Source of the DNA: Micromonospora sp. WMMD1102
GTDB taxonomy: Bacteria; Actinomycetota; Actinomycetes; Mycobacteriales; Micromonosporaceae
Length of the DNA: 64,000 nucleotides
NCBI RefSeq assembly: GCF_029626265.1
Contig: NZ_JARUBN010000001.1
Location: forward strand, 6,823,001 to 6,887,000
Direction of reading: 5' to 3'
Shown here: one piece after another, positions 54,552 through 63,859 of the stretch
Numbering within the stretch: the first letter of the stretch is position 1
Layout of the letters: every line of letters begins with the position of its first letter
Translations under genes and position numbers: made by a program
The notes under the pieces: generated by a model
The model's database searches: none
The model's input: the letters and a program-made list of their open reading frames with translations, nothing else
Told to the model about the DNA's origin: nothing

Positions 54552-56582
54552 TTACCAGACTCGTTTCGGGCTCCGTTGTCGCAACTTCCACCGGCCGGTC
54601 GGCGGTGCCGGGTCGGCGCCGGCGGTGCCGAACTCGCCGTGCCGGGGCAGCCCGGTCCACTGTGCGCCGCCGTCCCGGAGGAAGTACTCCAGCCCCGGGT
54701 CCCAGGTGTGCCCGGCCGGGCGGCGCCGGTAGACGTACCCGAGCGGATGGGTCCGGTAGACCAGCCCGCCGCAGCGGCGTACCCGGTCGAGAAGTCCCCG
54801 GTCGACGGAGCTCGGCACCGGGCGCCAGCCGCCGACCTCGGCCAGGTCGCCCCGGTCGACCAGGATGGTGCCGCCGGCCACCACCTGGGCGAAGCTCTCC
54901 GCCGCCCCGGCGTCCCGCCGCACGGTGGTGTCCAGCGCGCCGAGGTGGACGAACTCGGCCGCCTTGCCGACAAGCGTGGCGCCGGAGTGGTGCCGGGCGA
55001 GGACCAGGTCCCAGACGTGCTCCGGCCCGTACGTGTCGTCGTCGTCGAACTTCGTCACCAGGGTGCCCCGGGCCCGCGCGGTGGCCGCGGTCATCGCCTC
55101 GCCGAAGCTCCGCCCGGCCGGCACCTCGACCACCTCCACCGGCCGCCCGCAGTCGGCCAGTCGCTGCCGCAGCCCGACCGGCAGTCCCACCCCGTGCAGG
55201 CAGAGCACGATCTCCAGCTCGGGATAGCGCTGCGCCGCGACCATGCCGACCGCGTCGAGGACGTGCTCCAGCCGACGGGTGACCAGCAGCACCGAGACCG
55301 ACGGCAGCGCGCCGAGGCCGGGAAAGGTGGCCGCCGCCAGCCGGGGCAGCGCGAAGCCCCGGGCGTGCCGGCGCAGCACCGCCCGGCGCTGGCGTACCGT
55401 CCGGGCCTCCCACTCCAACTCGGTCTGCGGGTCGGGCCGGCCGCCGGGGCGCTGCGGCAGCGGTGCGCGGAACAGCTCGACCACCTCGTCGGCCAGCTGC
55501 GCCCGGCAGGCGACCGGCAGCTCGGGCACCCGCAGCAGCACCCCGGCCAGCGCCAGGTGCAGCAGCAGGGCGGCCTCGGCCCGGGGCCGCCGCCCGGGCA
55601 CCACGCAGTCGAGTACGCCGATCCCGGCCAGCGCCGCCCAGGTCGACTCGTCCAGCCACGGCCGGTCGAGCCGCCCCCGCAGGTCCAGCCCGGCCGGTCC
55701 CCGCAGTTGCCAGCTCCCGCCGTCCGGGCCGGCGCAGAAGGTCAACTCGGCCCGGGGGGCGTCCGGCCCGAACGGCCCGTACCGGCCGACCGGCACCGCG
55801 TGTTCGGCATCGAGCAGTACCGGCCCGGTCCGACCGCCGTCGGAGGCGTCCGGTACGCCCAGCCGGTCCACGGCCAGCGCCGCCCGGTACGCCGTACCGG
55901 CGTCGTCGCCCCGCACCGCCGGGTCCCGGCCGTCCGGCCGGAGCACCAGGTCGTACGGCCGGACGTCGGGGTTGCCCGGCAGGGTGCCCGCGACGACCGC
56001 GAGGTTCGGTCCGGCGCCGAGCCAGCCGGGGAAGACGTCCTGGGCAGTGACCTCCGGGCTGCCCGGACTGGGCAGTGCCCGGATCGGGGTGAGCACCGGC
56101 AGGACGGCCGCGAGCAGCGAGCGCAGCGGCACCGACCAGCGCAGTTCGATCTCGACCACCGCCCGCCCCCGGTCGTGCCGGGGCAGCGTGACCCGCTGGG
56201 TGAGCAGGTGCGGCACCGGTCCCAGCCGGCCGGACCAGCCGCGCTGCGGAATCTCCCAGTCCTGCACGGCGACGCTGAGCCGGCGTACCCGGGCCAGCCC
56301 GACCGGATGGTCGAGCAGGTGCCGCAGCCAGGTCACCGAGCGGGCGACCACGGCGATCCGGCCGACGAAGATCCGGGGCCAGGCCGGGGTGCGGTCGGGT
56401 CCGGACCGCTCTGTGCCGGCCAGGGTCGCCGTGCCCGGCCCGGCTGGCCGGCCCGGCGGCGGGCCGGTTATCTCGGTCAGCCGGGAGCCGAGGGTGGCCA
56501 GCGGCCACCGCCGCCGGCCGCCGGGTTCACCGACGGCGATCCGCCAGCGGAGGTACTTCTCCGGGTCGTCCCTGCCTGGCAC
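54552..56582 (-). CDS. Glycosyltransferase family 2 protein with large N-terminal domain
   Basis: A 676-residue protein from GTG 56582, seven bases after AAAGGA. The upstream frame to 56642 lacks a ribosome binding site. Residues 1-440 form an unrecognised domain (EKYLRWRIAVGEPGGRRRWP, WEIPQRGWSGRLGPVPHLLT, DVRPYDLVLRPDGRDPAVRG). Residues 440-650 are a GT-A glycosyltransferase: VSVLLVTRRLEHVLDAVGMV, FGEAMTAATARARGTLVTKF, the DDDD metal motif in KFDDDDTYGP, and VAGGTILVDRGDLAEVGGW. It is divergent from another GT2 gene and borders the wall-polymer genes, so cell-envelope glycan assembly is likely. Confidence 0.8.
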   Translation of the reverse strand: MPGRDDPEKYLRWRIAVGEPGGRRRWPLATLGSRLTEITGPPPGRPAGPGTATLAGTERSGPDRTPAWPRIFVGRIAVVARSVTWLRHLLDHPVGLARVRRLSVAVQDWEIPQRGWSGRLGPVPHLLTQRVTLPRHDRGRAVVEIELRWSVPLRSLLAAVLPVLTPIRALPSPGSPEVTAQDVFPGWLGAGPNLAVVAGTLPGNPDVRPYDLVLRPDGRDPAVRGDDAGTAYRAALAVDRLGVPDASDGGRTGPVLLDAEHAVPVGRYGPFGPDAPRAELTFCAGPDGGSWQLRGPAGLDLRGRLDRPWLDESTWAALAGIGVLDCVVPGRRPRAEAALLLHLALAGVLLRVPELPVACRAQLADEVVELFRAPLPQRPGGRPDPQTELEWEARTVRQRRAVLRRHARGFALPRLAAATFPGLGALPSVSVLLVTRRLEHVLDAVGMVAAQRYPELEIVLCLHGVGLPVGLRQRLADCGRPVEVVEVPAGRSFGEAMTAATARARGTLVTKFDDDDTYGPEHVWDLVLARHHSGATLVGKAAEFVHLGALDTTVRRDAGAAESFAQVVAGGTILVDRGDLAEVGGWRPVPSSVDRGLLDRVRRCGGLVYRTHPLGYVYRRRPAGHTWDPGLEYFLRDGGAQWTGLPRHGEFGTAGADPAPPTGRWKLRQRSPKRVW

Positions 56583-56699
56583 GCCGATCCTTTCGTCGGC
56601 CGACCATGGGCGCCGAGCTACGCGACGCTGTCGCGAAGACACTCAAGGTAGTCGAGAACCGGACCGATTCCTCGACCGACACCCGCCGCGCGGGATGAA

Positions 56700-56731
56700 T
56701 TGTCAGCGCTCCGCGATGGGATGGTTACACT
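56700..56731 (+). promoter_or_regulatory. Possible leaderless promoter of the plus-strand GT2 gene
   Basis: TACACT (56726-56731) lies seven bases before the GTG at 56739, the position expected for a leaderless transcript. The best -35-like hexamer is TTGTCA at 56700, 20 bases away, which is longer than usual. There is no ribosome binding site ahead of the GTG. Confidence 0.35.
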
Positions 56732-56738
56732 GTGCCGC

Positions 56739-58391
56739 GTGTCCAGCCGCACCCGGGCCACGACGGCCCGCTCCCCGGTCCGGTTGTTCCGCAACGACTG
56801 GAGCCGGCTCAGCCCGCCCGAACCGGGCGAGTGGCAGCCGAGCCGGTCCGTTTCGCTGATCATCCCGGCGCACGACTGCCAACGCTCCCTCGACCTCACC
56901 CTGGCCGCGCTCTCGACCCAGACCTATCCGTCCGGGCTGCTGGAGGTGGTGGTGGTCGACGACGGCAGCGACCCGCCGCTGGTGCTGCCCCGGCTCCGCC
57001 CGGAGAACTGCCGGCTGCTCCGGCTCGCCGAGCACGGCGACGGCTGGGGCCGGTCGGCGGCACTGCACGCCGGGGCGACGCGGAGCGAGGGCGAGATCCT
57101 GCACTGGCTCGACGCGGACATGGTGGTCTTCCCGGAGCACGTCGCGGCACAGGCCCGCTGGCAGCACGTCAGCGACGAGGCGGTGACGCTGGGCTACAAG
57201 CGGTTCGTCGAGGCCGACTGGCCCACCCCGGAACAGGTCGCCGAGAGCTGCGCGGGCGGCACCGCCGACCAACTCTTCCGGCTCGACGACTCCGAACCGC
57301 ACGAGTACGTGGAACGCCTGATCGACGCCACCGACCAGCTCCGCGGCGGCGACCACCTGAACTTCCGGGCCCACGTCGGCGCCACCGCCGCACTGTCCCG
57401 CGGTCTCTACACCGAGACCGGCGGGCTCAACCCCGGGTTGCGGCTCGGCGAGGACACCGAGTTCGGCTACCGGCTGGCCCAGGCGGGTGCGGTCTTCGTG
57501 CCCGAACCCCGGGCGAGGAGCTGGCACCTCGGGCGGTCGCACATGATGACCCGGGGCGAGGCGCTGCGCCGGTACAACCGGCCGTTCCTGGCCGACCTGA
57601 TGCCGCAGCCCCGCTACCTGCGCGCCGCCGCACAGCGCGGCTGGGCCGTACCGCTGGTGGTGGCGGTGGTCCGGGCCGACGGGCCGTACGAGATGGTCCG
57701 CACCTGCGTCGACCGGCTGCTCGCCGGGGACCAGACCGACCTGCGGGTGGTGCTGGTGGCGCACTGGGCGGAGCTGACCGACGACCGGCGCCCGGTACTG
57801 GCCGACCCGCTGCTGGACCGTCGACTGCTCGCCGCGACGTACCGCTCGGAGCCCCGGGTGGAGTTGGCCGAGGAGCCGCCCCGCACCGCGTACCCGGCCG
57901 CCTACCTGCTGGAGGTCGGGTCGCACCTGGGGGTGGACGGCGACACCGTACGCCGGCTGGTGGCGGTCGCCGACCAGTGGCAGGTGGGGCTGCTCCGGGT
58001 ACTGCCGGTCGGGGCGGCCACCCCGGACGACGGACTGTCGCTCTGGCGTACCTCGGCACTGAGCCGGGCGTTGCGGGTGCGCGGCCCGGCCGAGGAACTC
58101 GCCGAGGTGGTCGCCGAGGTGGCCGGGCGGCGCTGGGTCAGCGGCGACGACTTCGGGGTGGTCGACCTGCGGCTGCTGCCGGAGAGCAGCTGGGTTTCGC
58201 CCCGCCCCCGGCAGGTGGTCCGGCCGGACCGGCGGGCCCGGCGGGCGGCACTGGCCGGGGTGGAGACGATCCCGGTCGGCGGGATCCGGTCCCTGGCCAC
58301 GGCCACCCGGTTCGTCGCCGGCCGGTACGCCGGGCTCGCCGCCGACCGACTCCGGCAGCGGGTACGCCGCCCCGCCGCCCCGGCGGACTGA
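56739..58391 (+). CDS. Glycosyltransferase family 2 protein
   Basis: A 550-residue protein. The GT-A domain at about 35-290 has SVSLIIPAHDCQRSLDLTLA, EVVVVDDGSDPPLV, the DxD in LHWLDADMVVFPEH and a GT2/chondroitin-polymerase-like acceptor part (GGLNPGLRLGEDTEFGYRLA). The rest (about 300-550) is a second Rossmann-like region without a clear DxD (VVAVVRADGPYEMVRTCVDR), perhaps an inactive glycosyltransferase fold or an acceptor-binding domain. It is the only plus-strand gene in the wall-polymer region, and its 5' end faces that of the previous glycosyltransferase. Confidence 0.85.
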   Translation: MSSRTRATTARSPVRLFRNDWSRLSPPEPGEWQPSRSVSLIIPAHDCQRSLDLTLAALSTQTYPSGLLEVVVVDDGSDPPLVLPRLRPENCRLLRLAEHGDGWGRSAALHAGATRSEGEILHWLDADMVVFPEHVAAQARWQHVSDEAVTLGYKRFVEADWPTPEQVAESCAGGTADQLFRLDDSEPHEYVERLIDATDQLRGGDHLNFRAHVGATAALSRGLYTETGGLNPGLRLGEDTEFGYRLAQAGAVFVPEPRARSWHLGRSHMMTRGEALRRYNRPFLADLMPQPRYLRAAAQRGWAVPLVVAVVRADGPYEMVRTCVDRLLAGDQTDLRVVLVAHWAELTDDRRPVLADPLLDRRLLAATYRSEPRVELAEEPPRTAYPAAYLLEVGSHLGVDGDTVRRLVAVADQWQVGLLRVLPVGAATPDDGLSLWRTSALSRALRVRGPAEELAEVVAEVAGRRWVSGDDFGVVDLRLLPESSWVSPRPRQVVRPDRRARRAALAGVETIPVGGIRSLATATRFVAGRYAGLAADRLRQRVRRPAAPAD

Positions 58392-58407
58392 GCACCGGTC
58401 CACCCGT

Positions 58408-58452
58408 CGTACACATGTGCTATCCACAGGCTGTGGATGGAACATGTGTACG
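58408..58452. terminator. Convergent terminator hairpin
   Basis: Arms of 22 bases (58408-58429 and 58431-58452, two mismatches) begin 16 bases after the GT2 stop and 40 bases past the stop of the convergent GT2-TagF gene. The stem contains TATCCACAG/CTGTGGAT, which looks like DnaA boxes, but the hairpin position explains it better. Confidence 0.75.
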
Positions 58453-58491
58453 AGTGGCCGGGACGCTGTGGACAACGTGCCGGGCAGCCGG

Positions 58492-60735
58492 TCAGTCGGG
58501 TTCGCCGAGCAGGACGCGCCGGACCACCCGCTCGGCCGCCCGGCCGTCGTCCAGGGCGCAGAACCGCTCCCGGAAGCGGCTCCGGGCCAGCGCGGCCGGC
58601 GGTCCGTCCACCACACCGGTCCGGAACGCCGCCAGCAGGCCGGCGAAGTCCCGCACCGCCACCCCCGGTGCCTCGGCCAGCACGTCGAGATAGACCCCGC
58701 GCTCCCGGCGGTACTCGGCCCAGTCCGGGGCGTAGACGACGATGGGCCGGTCCAGCGTGGCGTAGTCGAACATCGCCGACGAGTAGTCGGTGACCAGCAC
58801 GTCGGCGGCGAGATAGAGGTCCTCGACGCAGCCGTGTCCGGTCACCTCCAACACCCGGTCCCGTCCGTCGACGACCCCCGGGACGGTGGGGGCGGCCGGG
58901 TCGAGGTAGTGGCCGCGGACCAGCACCCGGCCCGCCGGGCCGAGGACGTCGAGCAGCGCCGCCGGGTCGAACGGCGGCGAGTACCCGGGCCGGTGCTCGC
59001 GGTGCGTCGGCGCGTACAGCACCACCCGCTCGCCCGGGTCGATGCCGAGCGCCCGCCGCACCGCCCCGACCTCGGCGGGCCCCGCGTTCACCAGCCGGTC
59101 GTTGCGCGGATAGCCGACCTCCAGGGTCCGGTACTCCGCCGGATAGGCCCGCTCCCACATCTGGCTGGAGAAGGTGTTGGCGCTGACGCTGTAGTCCCAG
59201 CGGTCGATCCGGCGCAGCAGCCCCGGGAAGTCCAGTCCGGCCGCGCCGCGCGGATAGTCCTGCTGGTCCAGCCCCATCACCTTGACCGGGGTGCCGTGGT
59301 GGGTCTGCACGTGCACCGAACCCGGGCGTTTGACCACGTAGTCCGGGAAGTTCACGTTGTTGACGAGCCACTTCGCCCTGGCCAGCACCCGGAAGTACGG
59401 CCGGCTGCCGGCCACCACGTACGGCAACCCGGGCGGCAGGCCGGCGACCCGGTCCCGGCGTACCACCCAGACGCCCCGGACCCGGGGAGCCAGCTCGCTG
59501 GCCCGCTGGTAGATCGCCGCCGGGTTGCAGGCGTGGCCGCGATACCAGTACGCGGCGTAGACCGCCAGCGTGGGATCCAGCCGGCGGCGCAGTTGGACCC
59601 GGTAGTAGCCGCGCAGCAGCCCCTCCCGGGCCAGCCCGGCGACCCGGGACAGCGGCCCCGGCAGCCGGGCCAGGTAGGCCGGGCCGGGCAGCCGGTTCAC
59701 CCCGCTCGGCGGAGTCGACCGGCGAGCCCGGCGGACCAGCCGGCGGGCGTCGCCCCGGGCGTGGTGCACCGCGCGCAGCAGGGCGTACGCCCACCAGTGG
59801 TCGCCGGCCACCAGCCGGTGCTTCACCCCGTCGATCCCGCCCGGCACCCGGTAGCCGCCCGGCGGCAGCCAGCGCCGGTAGTCCGCCACCACCTGTGCGA
59901 AGAAGTCGCGGCGCAGCTCCGGGGAGAGCCGCCGGCCGTTGCCGAGCACGATCAGGTAGTGCCAGAGCATCCGCTCGAAGACCAGCGGGCGGAGGTCGTC
60001 GTGTTCCGGCCCCCACCGGTCCATCAGGTCGAAGACCCGGTGCCAGTGCGGGAACACCTCGAAGTGCCGGTCGTCCCGGGTCCGGGTGATGGCACCACAC
60101 CGCCGCTGCCGGTAGTTGACGCAGACCTCGTCCAGCACGCTGATCCGGCCGGCGGCGAGCAGCACCGGATAGCTGAACGACACGTCCTCGTACCAGCCGG
60201 GACCGAAGCGCAGGCCGGCGTCGCGCAGGAACCGGCGGCGCACCACCTTGTTCCAGGCGGTGTGCAGCACCTCCAGCAGCTCCGGCCGGTCCCGGACGGT
60301 GCAGACCCCGTCGCCGGAGTCCGGCACCGTCCGGGCCAGGTCACCGCCTCGGACCCGGTGGTCCCAGTACGCCCGGACGTGGTCGACCAGCAGCACCTCC
60401 GGCCCGACCCGGCGCAGCCGCTCGGCCACCGCCGGCAGGCAGCCGTCGACAAGCCAGTCGTCGCTGTCCAGGAACCAGACGTACTCGCCGGTGGCCTGGT
60501 CCAGGCCGGTGTTGCGGGCCTCGCCCAGCCCCACGTTGCGGCCCAGGGTCACCGCCCGGACCCGGTCGTCCCGGGCGGCGTACTCGGCGATGATCTCGCC
60601 GCAGCTGTCCGGCGAGCAGTCGTCGACCACCACCACCTCGATGTCCTCGACCGGCTGGCCGAGGATCGAGTCGAGGCACTCCCGCAGGTAGCCCTGCACC
60701 CGGTAGACCGGTACCACGAAACTGACAAGCGTCAT
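58492..60735 (-). CDS. Fused GT2 glycosyltransferase and TagF-like glycerophosphotransferase
   Basis: A 747-residue bifunctional enzyme starting at ATG 60735 (MTLVSFVVPVYRVQ). The N-terminal GT-A domain (1-330) has EVVVVDDCSPDSCGEIIAEY, NVGLGEARNTGLDQATGEYV, the DSDD motif WFLDSDDW and GWYEDVSFSYPVLLAAG. The C-terminal domain (about 400-747) is of the CDP-glycerol:polyglycerophosphate type: NFPDYVVKRPGSVHVQTHHG, TPVKVMGLD, APTHREHRPGY, VLVRGHYLDP and VTDYSSAMFDYATLDRPIVV. It should add sugar and polyol-phosphate units in teichoic-acid-like polymer synthesis. The longer upstream frame to 60942 is Arg/Pro-rich and not convincing. Confidence 0.9.
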   Translation of the reverse strand: MTLVSFVVPVYRVQGYLRECLDSILGQPVEDIEVVVVDDCSPDSCGEIIAEYAARDDRVRAVTLGRNVGLGEARNTGLDQATGEYVWFLDSDDWLVDGCLPAVAERLRRVGPEVLLVDHVRAYWDHRVRGGDLARTVPDSGDGVCTVRDRPELLEVLHTAWNKVVRRRFLRDAGLRFGPGWYEDVSFSYPVLLAAGRISVLDEVCVNYRQRRCGAITRTRDDRHFEVFPHWHRVFDLMDRWGPEHDDLRPLVFERMLWHYLIVLGNGRRLSPELRRDFFAQVVADYRRWLPPGGYRVPGGIDGVKHRLVAGDHWWAYALLRAVHHARGDARRLVRRARRSTPPSGVNRLPGPAYLARLPGPLSRVAGLAREGLLRGYYRVQLRRRLDPTLAVYAAYWYRGHACNPAAIYQRASELAPRVRGVWVVRRDRVAGLPPGLPYVVAGSRPYFRVLARAKWLVNNVNFPDYVVKRPGSVHVQTHHGTPVKVMGLDQQDYPRGAAGLDFPGLLRRIDRWDYSVSANTFSSQMWERAYPAEYRTLEVGYPRNDRLVNAGPAEVGAVRRALGIDPGERVVLYAPTHREHRPGYSPPFDPAALLDVLGPAGRVLVRGHYLDPAAPTVPGVVDGRDRVLEVTGHGCVEDLYLAADVLVTDYSSAMFDYATLDRPIVVYAPDWAEYRRERGVYLDVLAEAPGVAVRDFAGLLAAFRTGVVDGPPAALARSRFRERFCALDDGRAAERVVRRVLLGEPD

Positions 60736-60805
60736 CGACGCCGTACCCCCGCTGGCAGCGTCATGCGTTCCTCTCCGCCGCGCCGCCCGCGCGAAGGTGC
60801 CCGTG

Positions 60806-63073
60806 TCACTGCACCGGCGGCGTCCTCTCCTCCGGTGCCCGCCGCTGTGCCGGCCCGGCCGGGTCGGCTCGGGTCGGGGTCGCGACGGGCCCCTCTCCCG
60901 CCCCGGCGGTGACGAACGCGGCGGGCGCGGCGGGGTGGCCACCGGACCCGACGGCGGCGTCGGCCGGCTGTCGTGGCGCGGGAATGTCCCTGGGTACCCA
61001 GCCTCGCAGCGCGTTCACCACGAAAATCGCCGATAGGTAGCCGGTGAGCAGCAGCATGGCCAGCCGACCGAAGCCGGGCCCGGCGAGTACGGCGGCGGCG
61101 AGCAGGATCAGCCGGCCGTCCCAGCCGAGCCCGAGCGCGTGCAGCAGCGGCGCCCGCTCCCGCTTCTCCAGCCGGGCGGTGAGGTCGTAGTGCCGCAGCG
61201 CCAGCACGAAGAGGAGCGCGAAGATCACCGCGCCGTCGGCGTCGACGAGCAGCCCGGTGCCGATCACCGTCAGGTATTCGGCGGCCCGCAGTGCGGCCGG
61301 GACCAGCCAGTCCAGTGCGCCGCCGTGCGGGTTCGCCGCCGGCAGCCCGGCGAGGAGCGCCACGAGTACGCCGAGCGGCACCAGCCAGCGGGCCGGCCCG
61401 GTGCCGACCCCGGCCAGGCCGGCGCCGAGCAGGGCCAGTCCGGCCGCCACCCCGAGCAGGGCCAGCACGAGCGGGCCGGGCAGCCCGGCGCTCCGGCCGA
61501 GCGTGCTGAGCCAGCGCACCGCCGGCCCGTCGTCGCGGTGCAGCCCGGTGTCGACGCCGGTCAGCACCGCCACCCGCATCGAGCGGGCCCGCAGGGTACG
61601 CAGGGCGAGCGTGTAGAGCGCCGCGAACCCGGCCCAGGCGAGTACGGCGACCAGGCTGACCAGCGGACTGAGGATCGCCACGGTGAGCGAGATCAGTGCC
61701 CACCGCTCGCCGATCGGGAAGACCACGGTCCGCTTCGCCCAGTAGGTGAGCGAGCCGGTGTCCGCCTGCACCCGGTTGGACGCCTGGCTGAGCCGGTCGC
61801 CGAGCCCGCCGGAGCCCTGCCCGGCCGCCGGTTTCGGTCGCCTGGCCGCCTCGTCGTGCAGCGCGCCGTACCAGGTGTCGGTCATGTGCCGGACGGTTTG
61901 CAGGGTCATCGCGGCGATCGCCAGCGCCCAGCCGGGGCCGCCGGCCCGCTCGACCCCGATGCCGAGGCCGGCGTAGACGAGGTATTCCTTGGCCCGGTCG
62001 GCGATGGTGTCCAGCCAGCCGCCCCACGGGCTGAACTGCCTGGTGTACCGGGCGAGCTGCCCGTCGACGCAGTCGAGCACGAAGCCGAGGTAGAGCAGCA
62101 CCGCGCCGGCCACCAGCGCCGGCCGGTCGCCGAACGCGAAGAGCGCCGCCGCCGCCACCGCGAAGGCGACCGAGATCGCGGTGACCCCGGTCGGGGTGAG
62201 TCGGAGCCGGGCGCAGAGCTTGGTCACCCACGGGGACCAGGTGCTGACGAAGTACGTGGTGAAGAAGTCGTCCTTCTCCTTGACCGAGAGCCGCAGCTCG
62301 GCCCGGTCGGCGTCCACGGCCGCCACCGCCGTCTCGGCCTCGGCCAGCCCGGTCGGGTCGGCGACCCGGCGGGCGACGAGCAGGCGCACCCGGTGGGCGA
62401 AGATCGTGACGTCGCGGCCGGTCGCCGGATCGGGCCGGGTCAGCCCGGCGATCAGCCGGTCCAGCAGCGGCACGGAACCGGCCGGCCCGGTATCGCCGGG
62501 CGCGGCGACGGCCTGCGCCACGCCGCCGTCGGCGACGACCTGGACCACGCCGCCGGCGGCGGCCGGCACCGCAGCCGCCCCGACGCCCGGGTCGGGCAGG
62601 TCGGCGACGGCGGTCTCCGCCGCTGTCTGGTCGGCGACGGCGCGGGCGGCGGCGGCCAGGGCGGGCAGGTCGGCGACGGCGACGCGTACCGCTCCGCCGG
62701 AGGCGCCGCTCGGGGCGGCGGCGCCGAGCGTGCCGGCCGGGCCGGCGGCGACCACCTGGTTGCGGTCCTCGACCACGCCGACCGGGCCGGCGCCCGGCTC
62801 GGGCAGCACCAGGGCGACGGTGCCGGGCATCGGGCTGCTGGCCAGGTGCCGGAGCACGGCGCTGTGCGCGACCAGGTCGCCGGAGCAGAGCAGCACCGGC
62901 TCCCGGGCGGTACCGGCCAGCACGGCGACCTGCCCCGGATCGTCGGTGAGTACGACGTCCCGGGCGCCGGCCGCGCGCAACTGGTCGCGGAGCCGGGCGG
63001 CCAGTGGCAGGCCGTCGGGCCGGGTCAGCGGGGCGCCCGGCCGGGTGGGGGTGAGCAGGATCGCCAGCATCAC
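60806..63073 (-). CDS. CDP-alcohol phosphatidyltransferase with N-terminal nucleotidyltransferase-like domain (DUF5941)
   Basis: A 755-residue protein from GTG 63073; the ATG at 63070 is equally possible. Residues 1-260 resemble a MobA-type nucleotidyltransferase but are degenerate: LLTPTRPGAPLTRPDGLPLA stands where the GxGxR and KP motifs would be. Residues 280-480 hold the CDP-alcohol phosphotransferase motif D-x2-DG-x2-AR-x8-G-x3-D-x3-D, read as DCVDGQLARYTRQFSPWGGW followed by LDTIADR. Further helices (500-700; DUF5941) follow. It may transfer a CDP-activated polyol or inositol phosphate to a lipid or polymer, perhaps priming the wall polymer made by the neighbouring enzymes (inference). 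Confidence 0.85.
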   Translation of the reverse strand: MMLAILLTPTRPGAPLTRPDGLPLAARLRDQLRAAGARDVVLTDDPGQVAVLAGTAREPVLLCSGDLVAHSAVLRHLASSPMPGTVALVLPEPGAGPVGVVEDRNQVVAAGPAGTLGAAAPSGASGGAVRVAVADLPALAAAARAVADQTAAETAVADLPDPGVGAAAVPAAAGGVVQVVADGGVAQAVAAPGDTGPAGSVPLLDRLIAGLTRPDPATGRDVTIFAHRVRLLVARRVADPTGLAEAETAVAAVDADRAELRLSVKEKDDFFTTYFVSTWSPWVTKLCARLRLTPTGVTAISVAFAVAAAALFAFGDRPALVAGAVLLYLGFVLDCVDGQLARYTRQFSPWGGWLDTIADRAKEYLVYAGLGIGVERAGGPGWALAIAAMTLQTVRHMTDTWYGALHDEAARRPKPAAGQGSGGLGDRLSQASNRVQADTGSLTYWAKRTVVFPIGERWALISLTVAILSPLVSLVAVLAWAGFAALYTLALRTLRARSMRVAVLTGVDTGLHRDDGPAVRWLSTLGRSAGLPGPLVLALLGVAAGLALLGAGLAGVGTGPARWLVPLGVLVALLAGLPAANPHGGALDWLVPAALRAAEYLTVIGTGLLVDADGAVIFALLFVLALRHYDLTARLEKRERAPLLHALGLGWDGRLILLAAAVLAGPGFGRLAMLLLTGYLSAIFVVNALRGWVPRDIPAPRQPADAAVGSGGHPAAPAAFVTAGAGEGPVATPTRADPAGPAQRRAPEERTPPVQ

Positions 63074-63816
63074 GGCCTGACCACGTCGTGGTATGCGTCA
63101 AGTGCCTCGCGTATGGTGCCGTCCACCCGTAATCGTCCTCCGTCGAAGTAGAGTCCCCGGCTACAGAACCGGGTGAGATCGTTCTCGTTGTGCGAGACCA
63201 GCATCACGGTACGGCCCTCGGCGATCAGCCGGTCGATGGTGTCGTAGCACTTCTTCCGGAAGTCGGCGTCGCCGACCGCCGTCACCTCGTCCATCAGCAG
63301 CACCGGGTGCTGGAGTTGGGCGATCACCGAGAAGCCGAGCCGGACCTTCATCCCGGACGAGTAGTGCCGGACCGGGGTGTCGATGGCCTTGGCGATCTGT
63401 TCGCCGGAGAACTCGATGATCTCGTCGAAGTGCCGGCGCAGGAAGCTCGGGCTGAGCCCGTGCAGCGAGCCGAGCAGGTGGACGTTCTCCCGCCCGGTCA
63501 GGTCGTTGGAGAAGCCGGCGGAGAGTTCCAGCAGCGGTGCGACGGCGCCGCCGACCCGGATCCGGCCCTCGTCCGGGATCAGCACCCCGGCGATCAGCCG
63601 GAGCAGGGTGCTCTTGCCGGTGCCGTTGCGGCCGATGATCCCGACGGTGTCGCCGGGGGCGACCGAGAAGGAGACGCCGCGCAGCGGCCAGAAGACCCCG
63701 GCGGCCGGCTGCCGGCGCCCCCGGTGGATAAACATCTCCCGCAGCCGCAGGTTGCGCCGCCGGTTGCGGACGAACCGGATGCCGAGGTTCTCCGCCTGCA
63801 CCATCGCCCCAGCCAC
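63070..63816 (-). CDS. Polysaccharide/teichoic-acid export ABC ATPase (TagH/Wzt-like)
   Basis: A 248-residue ATPase. The N-terminal LREMFIHRGRRQPAAGVFWP and WPLRGVSFSVAPGDTVGIIG are typical of TagH. Walker A is GRNGTGKST, the signature HYSSGMKVRLGFSVI and Walker B LLMDEVTAVGDADF. It lacks the C-terminal carbohydrate-binding domain of some Wzt proteins. Its stop overlaps the CDP-alcohol phosphotransferase start, and a TagG-like permease lies upstream, so the genes form one export and assembly operon. Confidence 0.92.
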   Translation of the reverse strand: MAGAMVQAENLGIRFVRNRRRNLRLREMFIHRGRRQPAAGVFWPLRGVSFSVAPGDTVGIIGRNGTGKSTLLRLIAGVLIPDEGRIRVGGAVAPLLELSAGFSNDLTGRENVHLLGSLHGLSPSFLRRHFDEIIEFSGEQIAKAIDTPVRHYSSGMKVRLGFSVIAQLQHPVLLMDEVTAVGDADFRKKCYDTIDRLIAEGRTVMLVSHNENDLTRFCSRGLYFDGGRLRVDGTIREALDAYHDVVRP

Positions 63817-63859
63817 TACGGCTCCCCCGTCGCACCGGCCGGCACAGTTCCGCCGGCCA

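Noticed and set aside
58408..58452. DnaA-box-like TATCCACAG/CTGTGGAT pair suggesting an origin
   Set aside because: Only two imperfect boxes, both within the stem of a convergent terminator, with no AT-rich unwinding region and no dnaA/dnaN nearby.
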